A stretch of 14,718 nucleotides of DNA, from the NCBI GenBank assembly GCA_031283985.1, contig JAITAQ010000002.1:1-14718 (forward strand). Reading direction: 5' to 3'. Positions 1 to 7,594 of the stretch are shown here, piece by piece (position 1 is the stretch's first letter; every line of letters begins with the position of its first letter). The position numbers and the translations under genes are program-made. The stretch comes from Endomicrobium sp. GTDB taxonomy: Bacteria; Elusimicrobiota; Endomicrobiia; Endomicrobiales; Endomicrobiaceae. A model generated the notes under the pieces. It made no database searches, was not told the origin of the DNA, and saw only the letters and a list, made by a program, of their open reading frames with translations.

Positions 1-320
1 AATAGAGGATTTTGCATAGTATCTGCAAGCATTTTTAAACTTTTTTCAACAAAATCTTTTTGCATGTTTATGTAATACATTGTAAACTCTTTTGATGTTG
101 CCGCATTTATTTCCCCACCAAAATTTTCAACATTTTTGATAAAGCTGTCCCCATGATAATTTTTGCTTCCTTTAAACATTAAATGTTCTATAAAATGGGA
201 AAGTCCTGCTTGCGAAATTTTTTCGTCAACAGACCCAACTCTTACAAAAACTATTGCCGAAGCAGTTAAACTATTTTCATTATTTATAAGTATAGAAGTA
301 AGTCCATTGTTATATTTCAT
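1..320 (-). CDS. M16 family zinc metallopeptidase, N-terminal part (cut by window edge)
   Basis: This is the first 106 residues of a pitrilysin/insulinase-type (M16) peptidase; the rest lies beyond the left edge. The inverted zinc motif HxxEH is visible as HFIEHLMFKG, with H42, E45 and H46 (two zinc ligands and the catalytic glutamate). It is followed by the usual FGGEINAATSKEFT stretch near residues 67-80, which in the family forms a strand of the active-site domain. The third zinc ligand, a glutamate roughly 76 residues downstream, would be outside the window. M16 proteins of this bacterial type (processing-peptidase-like, often YmxG/PqqL relatives) cleave peptides; the substrate cannot be told here. 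There is no obvious signal peptide, so a cytoplasmic location is likely. The ATG directly follows the stop of the radical SAM gene (TAAATG), so translation is probably coupled. The family call is firm; the exact role is unknown. Confidence 0.88.
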   Translation of the reverse strand, partial: MKYNNGLTSILINNENSLTASAIVFVRVGSVDEKISQAGLSHFIEHLMFKGSKNYHGDSFIKNVENFGGEINAATSKEFTMYYINMQKDFVEKSLKMLADTMQNPL

Positions 321-1205
321 TTATTTCTCGTTATTTAAATCCTGAATCCAACCGTTTTCTAAGCCGATTTTTTCAAGATATTTTACCGCTTCTTCATATT
401 CTTTTTCAGTTAAACAGCGAGACAATTCTTTAAACTCGTGAGCTTTATTTGCGGTATAATACTGTGACATCAAACTTACAAAAGTGTCCGTTGAAAGTTC
501 TTTGGCTATAAAATCTAAAGCATTTTTAGTATTTTTAAAGATGCTCGGCAAAACTAAATGCCTTACAATAATTCCTCTTTTTGCAATTCTGTTTTTATCA
601 AGAGTTAAACTGCCTACTTGTCTTTTCATCTCTTTTAAAGCTGTGCAATTTACTTCAACATAATTTTTAATTCCAGAATATTTAAAAGCCAATTCATCAC
701 TTAAATATTTTATGTCTGGAAGATATATGTCAATTATTCCTTCAAGTAGTTTTAAAATTTCCACGCTTTCATAACCACTGCAGTTATATACTATAGGTAT
801 TGTCAGTCCTCTTTTGCGGGAAAGATAAACCGCTTTTGCTATGTGAACACTGTAGTGTGTTGGTGTAACAAAGTTTATGTTATGAACGTCATAATCTTGA
901 AGCCGGAGCATAGATTCAACTAAATCATCAAAAGATATTTCTCTTCCGTTGCCAAACTGACTAATAGGATAGTTTTGGCAAAAAACGCAGTTTAAATTAC
1001 AGTTAGAAAAAAAGATTGTTCCAGAACTTCTGCTGCCACTTATAGGAGGTTCTTCGCCGATATGCGAATTGCAGCTTGCAGTAAATATTTTATGTGACGT
1101 ACGACAAAACCTTTTATTTCTGTTTACTTTACATTTTCTTGGACAAAGCTCACACTTGTCCATAATAGAATAAAGTTTTTCTATATTTCCTTCAAAGTCA
1201 ATCAT
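321..1205 (-). CDS. Radical SAM protein, PflX/COG1313 type
   Basis: This is a 294-residue radical SAM protein resembling the putative pyruvate formate-lyase activating enzyme relatives (PflX, COG1313). The SAM/[4Fe-4S] motif CxxxCxxC appears as CNLNCVFC (C69, C73, C76). An N-terminal cysteine group, CELCPRKC plus a further Cys (C18, C21, C25, C34), may bind a second metal or cluster, as is common in this group. Later stretches such as NFVTPTHY and YNCSGYES fit the family's partial TIM barrel. The target is unknown; true activase function is not implied by the family name. The frame is open back to a TTG at 1232, but I prefer the ATG at 1203-1205 because it has AGGA seven bases upstream. The gene is immediately followed by the M16 peptidase gene without a gap, suggesting one transcript. 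A tRNA-Arg gene lies 65 bases upstream on the same strand. Confidence 0.85.
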   Translation of the reverse strand: MIDFEGNIEKLYSIMDKCELCPRKCKVNRNKRFCRTSHKIFTASCNSHIGEEPPISGSRSSGTIFFSNCNLNCVFCQNYPISQFGNGREISFDDLVESMLRLQDYDVHNINFVTPTHYSVHIAKAVYLSRKRGLTIPIVYNCSGYESVEILKLLEGIIDIYLPDIKYLSDELAFKYSGIKNYVEVNCTALKEMKRQVGSLTLDKNRIAKRGIIVRHLVLPSIFKNTKNALDFIAKELSTDTFVSLMSQYYTANKAHEFKELSRCLTEKEYEEAVKYLEKIGLENGWIQDLNNEK

Positions 1206-1270
1206 ATTGCATTCCTGCTTTGAGATAATCAATTGATTAACGTGATAGGTTTACTGCCAAAATGCAAAGA

Positions 1271-1342
1271 TGCGCTCGTCCGGACTTGAACCGGAATCAC
1301 CAGCTCCGGAGGCCGGCGCTCTATCCATTAAACTACGAGCGC
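1271..1342 (-). tRNA. tRNA-Arg (anticodon CCG)
   Basis: The minus strand folds into a complete cloverleaf. The acceptor arms are GCGCTCG and CGAGCGC with discriminator A. The anticodon stem CCGGC/GCTGG closes the loop CTCCGGA, giving anticodon CCG, which reads CGG arginine codons. The T arm is TCCGG-TTCAAGT-CCGGA. The D stem GTTT/GAGC uses G-U pairs. CCA is not encoded; the following bases are TCT. The gene sits between alaS and the radical SAM gene on the same strand. Confidence 0.95.
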
Positions 1343-1731
1343 ATGCAATCCTATAATAATTATAGCAATTTTGCATATGAACTTACCGTCTAAACACATC
1401 TGTTTTTAAATGTTGCTTGCAACCGTTTATATCTAAATAATCTATTTCTATTTTTTTTCTGTCTTGCAACATTCATTAGTGGTAAACTCAGTCATAGTTA
1501 AGCATTCTTCTCTAGAACTTATTTTTCCAGACGAGTAAAAGTATCATAGGGTTAATCCATTATTATAAGAAGCCCATTGTTGCTATGCTCTTTTGTGCTT
1601 CGTGACGCATCTACAACTATTATGCGTTTTAATATCCTCGCTTGAACCATATCAATACATACACATCTTTCATGCAAATATAAAATTTTCTTGAGATTAT
1701 CAATCAGCAAAGTCGTCTCTTCGTCTATTTG
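1343..1731. other. Long intergenic gap with a possible decayed reading frame (minus strand)
   Basis: These 389 bases between alaS and tRNA-Arg hold no intact gene that I recognise. Directly after the alaS stop (TAA at 1732-1734) the same minus-strand frame stays open for 59 codons down to a TAA at 1552-1554. The stretch contains plausible protein-like pieces such as KRIIVVDASRSTKEHSNNGL. Shorter open pieces follow in another frame down to about 1460. This could be the remains of a gene once downstream of alaS, or a random open frame. I do not recognise the family, so I do not call it a pseudogene with confidence. The right end carries the tRNA promoter. Confidence 0.35.
1353..1381 (-). promoter_or_regulatory. 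Probable sigma70-type promoter of tRNA-Arg(CCG)
   Basis: On the minus strand TTCATA (1376-1381) and TATTAT (1353-1358) are separated by 17 bases. The -10 element ends 10 bases before the tRNA 5' end, leaving room for a very short leader. Matches to consensus are four of six and five of six. An overlapping TATAAT at 1359-1364 is a second possible -10 but lacks a good -35. The sequence is AT-rich, so chance matches are possible. Confidence 0.45.
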
Positions 1732-4368
1732 TTACAGAGATATAAGGTATTTTTGAGCATTCTTTAAAACTTCTTCTACTTTAGACAACTCTTTTGAACC
1801 GCCTTGGGCAAAATTTGGCTTGCCACCACCTGAACCACCAATATCTGCAGCAATAGCTTTAGCTATTTTACCTGCGTTAATGCCCTGCTTAACATAATCT
1901 TCAGTAGCAGAAACTATAAAAATTGTCTTTCCCTTATGTTTTGAAACCAACAACAATATTGCAGACTTCAATTTTTCTTTCAATTGATCGGATATTATTC
2001 TTAATTTCTTTGCGTCTACACCATCAATTATAACAGACAAAAAATTAAAACCGTTAACATCTTTAGCCTGTTTAACATAAGAATCCACTTCGTTTGAAAT
2101 CAATCTGCCTCTTAAAGCATTTAATTCAAATTCTAATTTTTTATAATCAACAACATATTTTTGGGCTTTATCTATAAGCTCACCTTTTGAAGTATTTAAT
2201 ATTGCCGCTGTCCCAACAAGAGAATTTTCTTCGCCTAAAATATAATTTTCTGCAGCAACTCCTACAACAGCTTCTATACGCCTCACTCCTGCCGCAACAG
2301 AAGACTCAGAAATAATTTTAAACATGCCTATCTCACCAGTTCTGTTTATATGCGTACCGACGCATAGTTCCATTGAATAATTATCTTCGCCACTTTCACG
2401 CTTTACAGAAACTGTTCTTACAGTGTTGCCGTACTTTTCTCCAAACAATGCCATTGCCCCTGCATTGCGGGCTTGGTCAATATCCATAGTTTCAATACAA
2501 ACTGCCGAATTTGCTCTTATAATAGAGTTAACAGTTTTTTCTATTTTTATTAACTCTTCTTTTTTTATAGCTGAGAAGTGAGTAAAGTCAAACCTTAAGA
2601 ACTCATCGGTTACAAGGGAACCAGCCTGAGCAACATGCTCTCCAAAAGTTTCTCTTAGAACTTTCTGTAAAATATGCGTGGCAGTGTGATGACTTGCAAT
2701 TTGTTTTCTGCGATCAACATCTATTTTAGTAAACACTTCTTGTCCAACTTTTGCTATGCCCTCTAGAGCTTTTACTTTATGAACAAAAAAACTCCCTATA
2801 GGCTTGTACACATCTTCTACAATACTTTTAAAGTTAGCGTTTTCTATCTTACCGACATCTGAGATTTGTCCACCAGAATGAGCATAGAACGGCGTTTGAG
2901 AAAGAATTATCTCACCTTCCTGACATGACTTCAATTCAGACACTTCTTTCCCGTCTTTTATTAAAGCTAAAATATTACCTGAGCTTATGTAATTATCATA
3001 TCCTGTAAAAATAGTATCGCCGATTCTTTTCTGCAATAAAGAATAAAAAGTTATATCTTTTTCTCCCGAACCACCCCATGCCGTACGCGATTTTTCTTGA
3101 GCTGTTTCTTGTTCCGACTTAAAACCTACCTCATCAAAACCAATCCCATTTTCAGAAGCAATTTCCCTTGTTAAATCATGAGGAAATCCGTAGGTGTCGT
3201 AAAGCTTAAATATATCTTTTCCGCTAAGACTATTAATACCTTTAGCTTTATAAGATCCCATTATGCCTGAAAGCATATCAGAGCCTGATTCTAAAGTTTC
3301 CAAAAATTTTTCCTCTTCTATTTTTATAATGGAACGTATCTTGCTTAACTTGGAAGACAGCTCAGGATATGCAGACTCCATAATATTAAAAACTGTGGGA
3401 ACAAGCTCATTTATGAAAGGCTTACTATAGCCGTAAAGCTTGCCTTGTCTTAAAGCTCTTCTCAAAATTCTTCTTAAAACATAGCCTCTGCCTTCATTTG
3501 ACGGTAGAACCCCATCTGAAATCAAGAAGGTTACAGCTCTAGAATGGTCTGCTATCATCCTAAGTTTTGATACATTTTTGGATTCATATTTTATTTTTAA
3601 AAGGTCTGCAGCTGCATTTATAATATGTATAAATAAGTCGGTATCAAAAATACTTTTCTTGCCATTTGCCACAGTGACCATTCTCTCAAGACCCATGCCT
3701 GTATCTATGTTTTTTCTAGGAAGATTTTTAAGCGAGCCATCCGCTTGTCTATCAAACTGCGTAAACACCAAATTCCAAATTTCAAGATGCCTGTCACATA
3801 TACAAGCTGGACCGCAACTTGGCTTACCGCAGCTCATTTCCGGACCTAAATCTATTAAAATCTCAGAACATGGACCGCAAGGACCAGTGTCTCCCATATT
3901 CCAAAAATTTGTATCGTCACCCTTTTTAATAATTCTATTTTCTGGCACTATCTTCTTCCATATTTCTACTGCCTCATAGTCGTCTTTATATACAGTTATA
4001 TAAAGCTTGTCTTTTTGCAAATCCATATTCTTGGTTAAAAATTCCCAAGCCCAAACTATAGCTTCTTTTTTGAAGTAATCGCCGAAAGAAAAGTTTCCAA
4101 GCATTTCAAAAAAAGTGAGATGCCTTGTAGTTACTCCAACTTGTTCTATATCTGACGTTCTAAAGCATTTTTGACAGCTTGCCGCTTTTGTAAAAAACTC
4201 TTTACTTTGACCCAAAAAATGCTGCTTAAACTGCACCATGCCAGCCGATGTAAAAAGTAATGTTTTATCACCAGATGGGATAAGCAAGTCTGAAGGGACT
4301 ATAACACAGCCATTTTTTTCAAAAAAATTAAGAAATTCCGCTCTGATTTTAGATGATGATTTATTCAT
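1732..4368 (-). CDS. alaS: Alanyl-tRNA synthetase
   Basis: This full-length 878-residue AlaS (family usual length about 875) is cytoplasmic and charges tRNA-Ala with alanine. The class II aminoacylation core is at the N terminus, starting with the typical FTSAGMVQFKQHFLG (about 39-53) and RHLTFFEMLGNFSFGDYF (about 82-99). A Cys-rich CGPACICDRH segment (185-194) is also present. The editing domain has the metal-binding residues H561 and H565 (HHTATH) and C669 and H673 (CVGTH). The C-terminal DHHA1 domain ends with the glycine-rich GGSGGGKPNFAQGGS at 844-858. All diagnostic motifs are intact, so it should be functional. The ATG at 4366-4368 fits the family N terminus, but no Shine-Dalgarno sequence is visible before it. 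The best promoter lies just upstream, suggesting a nearly leaderless mRNA. I see no T-box or other attenuator in the 130 bases upstream. Confidence 0.98.
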   Translation of the reverse strand: MNKSSSKIRAEFLNFFEKNGCVIVPSDLLIPSGDKTLLFTSAGMVQFKQHFLGQSKEFFTKAASCQKCFRTSDIEQVGVTTRHLTFFEMLGNFSFGDYFKKEAIVWAWEFLTKNMDLQKDKLYITVYKDDYEAVEIWKKIVPENRIIKKGDDTNFWNMGDTGPCGPCSEILIDLGPEMSCGKPSCGPACICDRHLEIWNLVFTQFDRQADGSLKNLPRKNIDTGMGLERMVTVANGKKSIFDTDLFIHIINAAADLLKIKYESKNVSKLRMIADHSRAVTFLISDGVLPSNEGRGYVLRRILRRALRQGKLYGYSKPFINELVPTVFNIMESAYPELSSKLSKIRSIIKIEEEKFLETLESGSDMLSGIMGSYKAKGINSLSGKDIFKLYDTYGFPHDLTREIASENGIGFDEVGFKSEQETAQEKSRTAWGGSGEKDITFYSLLQKRIGDTIFTGYDNYISSGNILALIKDGKEVSELKSCQEGEIILSQTPFYAHSGGQISDVGKIENANFKSIVEDVYKPIGSFFVHKVKALEGIAKVGQEVFTKIDVDRRKQIASHHTATHILQKVLRETFGEHVAQAGSLVTDEFLRFDFTHFSAIKKEELIKIEKTVNSIIRANSAVCIETMDIDQARNAGAMALFGEKYGNTVRTVSVKRESGEDNYSMELCVGTHINRTGEIGMFKIISESSVAAGVRRIEAVVGVAAENYILGEENSLVGTAAILNTSKGELIDKAQKYVVDYKKLEFELNALRGRLISNEVDSYVKQAKDVNGFNFLSVIIDGVDAKKLRIISDQLKEKLKSAILLLVSKHKGKTIFIVSATEDYVKQGINAGKIAKAIAADIGGSGGGKPNFAQGGSKELSKVEEVLKNAQKYLISL

Positions 4369-4377
4369 AATGACAAA

Positions 4378-4406
4378 ATTTTACTAAAAATTTTATACCG
4401 TCGCAA
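4378..4406 (-). promoter_or_regulatory. Candidate alaS promoter, very close to the start codon
   Basis: On the minus strand TTGCGA (4401-4406) and TAAAAT (4378-4383) are 17 bases apart. Transcription would begin near 4371, only about three bases before the alaS ATG at 4368. This agrees with the missing ribosome binding site. A TATAAA at 4392-4397 with TTGTAA 19 bases upstream is an alternative that would give a longer leader. Confidence 0.4.
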
Positions 4407-4510
4407 GTTATAGCCTTTACAAGTTTTACCAAACAAAAATTTTATAAGAGGAGGGCTAAAAAAGGTTTAAAATTCCTGATAGAATTAATATATTGAAAAA
4501 CTTTCAAAGA

Positions 4511-4561
4511 GTATAAAATAAAAGACTCCGGGAAACAAATGTTAATTCCCCAGGATCCTTT
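4511..4561 (-). terminator. Rho-independent terminator of the efflux operon
   Basis: On the minus strand an imperfect hairpin occupies 4521-4561. The stem has three paired blocks, CTTT/AAAG, GGA/TCC and TTCCC/GGGAA, separated by small internal loops, around a loop of about ten bases. It is followed by the T-rich tail CTTTTATTTTATA (about 4511-4524). It begins about 107 bases after the macB stop codon, in the right orientation to end the tolC-like/macA-like/macB transcript before alaS. Confidence 0.6.
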
Positions 4562-4667
4562 CAAACTTCATTAGTAATCGCTTCTACTCACAATACTCAT
4601 CTCGATCTAGTGCCATCTGATACTAAATGATTAAAAGAATTGTGAATTTTAAAAAACAACATGCTTT

Positions 4668-6641
4668 TTAATCATGCCTTAAAGCATCAATAGGATTTAG
4701 CAGAGAAGCTTTTCTGGCAGGCCATACTCCAAAAATTAATCCTATAAATACTGAAAAACAAAAACCAAGAATTATTGAAAAAGGTGTGATAATTGTATCC
4801 CAATCTGCAAATTTGCTTATTATAAAAGATATTCCTGCTCCAACAATTATTCCTATAAGTCCACCAACACAACAGACAAAAATAGATTCTATTATAAATT
4901 GGAATAAAATATCCATGTTGTTTGCTCCTATAGCTTTTCTCAAACCTATCTCTTTAGTTCTTTCAGAAACGGAAACAAACATTATGTTCATAATTCCGAT
5001 TCCACCCACAAGCAAACTTATAAAAGCTATGGATCCTAAAAGAAGTGAAAATGCTTTTCCCATCGCTTCCATTGCCGCTTGAATTTCCGCCATATTAATT
5101 ACTCTTACCGCATCTCTTTCAGATGACGGTAATCTATGGGTAAACAATAATCTTGTTTTTATATCTTCACCTACTTTATTCATATCGGCGCCATCTTTAA
5201 CTTGAACTTCAAGATAATGCAATTCTTTTGAACCAGCAAACCTATACATTGCTGTATTCAAAGGAATAAGAACTTTATCATCTTCATCACCATAACCCTT
5301 AGATCCCTTTGTCGGCAAAACACCTATGATTTGAAAATCTATTCTGTTGATTTTTATATATTCACCTACAGGATTGAAGTCTTCATTGCCAAAAATTTCT
5401 TTGACAACTGTTTTTCCTAAGACTACGACTTTCGCTCTTAGATTGTCCTCATCTTTAGTAAAAAATCTTCCTAAAATAGGATGTGATACTCTTGTTTTTG
5501 GAAAATTCGGCGACACGCCCTCAACTCTTGTATTACAGTTATTGCCTTTTGCAACAACTTGACCGCGCACTGTAATATAACCAACAATACCTTCATCTTC
5601 TATTTCTGGAATATTAATTTCTAAATCGCGAATATCTTCCTCCAGTATTCTTATACGAAAGCCAGCATCATAAGAATTCCCTTGTTTTTGAGGTGAACCA
5701 GAAGAGATCATTAGGAGGTTTGAGCCAAGTCCTGAAACCTGATCTTCAATAGACTTCTTTGCTCCTGTCCCAACAGCAAGCATAGCTATCAAACTTGCAA
5801 CGCCAATCATAACGCCAAGTATTGAAAGGATAGATCTCATCTTATTTCCCGTAAGAGACCCAAAAGCTTGTACACAATAATCTTTGATTCTTGCCAGCAA
5901 AAAAGGGTTTTTACGCTTAAACTGGCTAGAATTATGCTTTGACACGCTAGCACTTTCGGATTCAGTTTTCTCATCAGACAATATAATCCCATCTTGCACC
6001 TTTATTATTCTTGTCGCATAAGTCGTAAGTTCAAGCTCATGAGTAACCATAACTATGGTTATCCCTGAAGAATTCAAATCTTTAAGTATTTTTATAATTT
6101 CTTTTGTTGATTTTGTGTCTAAATTGCCTGTAGGTTCATCAGCAAAAATTATAAGAGGTTTATTTATTAAAGCTCTTGCAATAGCAACTCTCTGTTGCTG
6201 TCCACCAGATATTTCACTTGGGCGGTGAGTTATACGTTCAGAAAGTCCTACTATTTCAAGTAGTTTAGCTGGATCTTCATGCTGCTGCACATCTTTTGAC
6301 ACTGAATACATTGACGGAAGAGCAACATTTTCTAATATTGTAAGTTTTGGTAAAAGATTAAACTGTTGAAAAACAAAGCCAAGATAATGATTCCTTAACG
6401 CTGCAAGCTCATTATCGGAATATTTTGAAATTTCTATGCCAGCAAGCTTATACGATCCTTCAGAATGCTTATCCAACAATCCTAGTATATTCAAAAGCGT
6501 TGATTTGCCGCTTCCCGAATGCCCCATAATAGCAACAAATTCACCTTGTTCTATGGTTAAATCTATGCCGTGAAGCACAGGAACATCAAGTTCTTCCAAA
6601 TAGTATGTCTTTTTTACGCATTTAAGCTCTATTACGTTCAT
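4668..6641 (-). CDS. macB: MacB-like ABC transporter (ATPase-permease fusion)
   Basis: This 657-residue MacB-type protein powers export across the cell envelope together with a membrane fusion protein and a TolC-like channel. Residues 1-225 are a LolD/MacB-class ATPase. The Walker A motif is GHSGSGKST (40-48), the signature SGGQQQR (145-151), Walker B LIIFADEP (163-170), and the switch histidine is H201. A linker follows, then a first membrane helix (about 271-291), a large periplasmic domain (about 292-530), and three C-terminal helices of the FtsX-like domain (about 532-557, 580-610 and 622-646). This is the standard MacB layout and length (usually about 650). It is the last gene of the operon, 23 bases after the MacA-like gene, and a terminator hairpin follows. 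In known systems MacB exports macrolides, heat-stable enterotoxin II or lipopeptides; the substrate here cannot be inferred. The start fits the family, although its ribosome binding site is weak. Confidence 0.95.
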   Translation of the reverse strand: MNVIELKCVKKTYYLEELDVPVLHGIDLTIEQGEFVAIMGHSGSGKSTLLNILGLLDKHSEGSYKLAGIEISKYSDNELAALRNHYLGFVFQQFNLLPKLTILENVALPSMYSVSKDVQQHEDPAKLLEIVGLSERITHRPSEISGGQQQRVAIARALINKPLIIFADEPTGNLDTKSTKEIIKILKDLNSSGITIVMVTHELELTTYATRIIKVQDGIILSDEKTESESASVSKHNSSQFKRKNPFLLARIKDYCVQAFGSLTGNKMRSILSILGVMIGVASLIAMLAVGTGAKKSIEDQVSGLGSNLLMISSGSPQKQGNSYDAGFRIRILEEDIRDLEINIPEIEDEGIVGYITVRGQVVAKGNNCNTRVEGVSPNFPKTRVSHPILGRFFTKDEDNLRAKVVVLGKTVVKEIFGNEDFNPVGEYIKINRIDFQIIGVLPTKGSKGYGDEDDKVLIPLNTAMYRFAGSKELHYLEVQVKDGADMNKVGEDIKTRLLFTHRLPSSERDAVRVINMAEIQAAMEAMGKAFSLLLGSIAFISLLVGGIGIMNIMFVSVSERTKEIGLRKAIGANNMDILFQFIIESIFVCCVGGLIGIIVGAGISFIISKFADWDTIITPFSIILGFCFSVFIGLIFGVWPARKASLLNPIDALRHD

Positions 6642-6664
6642 TATCTTTTATCCGGTTAACTGTA

Positions 6665-7594
6665 TTATTTTTTAGTCATTAAAGATTTTTTCGTTTTTTT
6701 CTTATGCCCAAGAAGCACGACTGTTTCATCAGGATTTAGCCCTGACAGAATTTCAGTATATTTACCATCTGAAACACCTGGCTTTACTTCTCTTGTTTTG
6801 GACTCATATTTTCTTGAATTTTCTGTTTTCACCATTACTGTTTTTTTACCATCTTTCTCAGTAATAAAAACATTTGGGATAGACAACGCACCGTCTTTTG
6901 AATCAGCAGTTATAATTGTTGTGGCTGTCATGCCAGATCTAAACACTTCAGGGTTTTTCAAAGGTCTTACTTTTACTTCGTAAACTATAACATTGTTGAT
7001 ATTGGTGGAATCGTACGATATATGCTCTATAATACCTTCAAAATACTGCTTTGGATAAGCATCCAAAAACATGTTTACTTTATTGCCTATCTTGATATAT
7101 CTAAAATCTGTCTCATCTATATTGACACTAACAATCAAATCGTCAGCCATACGTAAAACAGCTTCTGACTGAGTTATTGTTTGACCTGGCTCTTTTTCTC
7201 TACGGATAACGAATCCGTTCATAGGGGCAACTACAGGCGTAGGTTTATATATTTCCTGCCAACGTTGAAATTCCGATTCACCGACTGCTCTTGCAGCATC
7301 AATCATAGCGGCTCTCTCTGAAGAGCTTACCCAAAATATAATCTGTCCTCTCTTAACTGCATCACCTTCATTGACAAGAATCTCTTCAATTCTGCCTGGT
7401 ACCGGAGATTTAATCGGAATCATATTCCTTGCAGTTACGCAACCAGCTACCCTAAACTCCATATGAAAATCTCTGGGTGTAAGCTTTGTTTCCTTCTCTA
7501 TTATTTGTTTTGGTGAGCTTAGACCAGAAATAATTAAAAAAATTAAAATAAAAATTCCGATACCAATAATAATTAATTTTTTCTTGTGTTTCAT
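6665..7594 (-). CDS. MacA/HlyD-like periplasmic membrane fusion protein, short form
   Basis: This 309-residue adaptor protein would link the MacB-like transporter to the outer-membrane channel. It has one N-terminal membrane anchor (about residues 7-25) and a lipoyl/biotinyl-like half-motif IKSPVPGRIEEILVNEGDAV (61-80). The second lipoyl half is VVAPMNGFVIRREKEPGQTI (121-140), followed by beta-barrel and membrane-proximal domains. Between the two lipoyl halves MacA and AcrA relatives usually carry a long alpha-helical hairpin. Here only about 28 residues (91-118) separate them, so the hairpin is nearly missing. That accounts for most of the shortfall against typical MacA (about 370 residues). 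The ATG abuts the stop of the channel gene (TAAATG), with GAGG four bases upstream, so translation is likely coupled. Because the hairpin normally touches the channel tip, the assembly here may differ. The family call is firm; equivalence to MacA is by context. Confidence 0.9.
   Translation of the reverse strand: MKHKKKLIIIGIGIFILIFLIISGLSSPKQIIEKETKLTPRDFHMEFRVAGCVTARNMIPIKSPVPGRIEEILVNEGDAVKRGQIIFWVSSSERAAMIDAARAVGESEFQRWQEIYKPTPVVAPMNGFVIRREKEPGQTITQSEAVLRMADDLIVSVNIDETDFRYIKIGNKVNMFLDAYPKQYFEGIIEHISYDSTNINNVIVYEVKVRPLKNPEVFRSGMTATTIITADSKDGALSIPNVFITEKDGKKTVMVKTENSRKYESKTREVKPGVSDGKYTEILSGLNPDETVVLLGHKKKTKKSLMTKK

Noticed and set aside
1206..1232. Longer start (TTG at 1230-1232) for the radical SAM protein.
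   Set aside because: It is a rarer start codon without a ribosome binding site, whereas the ATG at 1203-1205 has AGGA at a good distance.
3578..3979. A 133-codon plus-strand open frame.
   Set aside because: It is fully inside alaS on the opposite strand, where the AlaS motifs are intact. It has no protein features of its own.
4369..4510. Possible T-box or other attenuator upstream of alaS.
   Set aside because: I could not find the conserved T-box sequence or an antiterminator/terminator pair. The apparent promoter is too close to the start codon to leave a leader.
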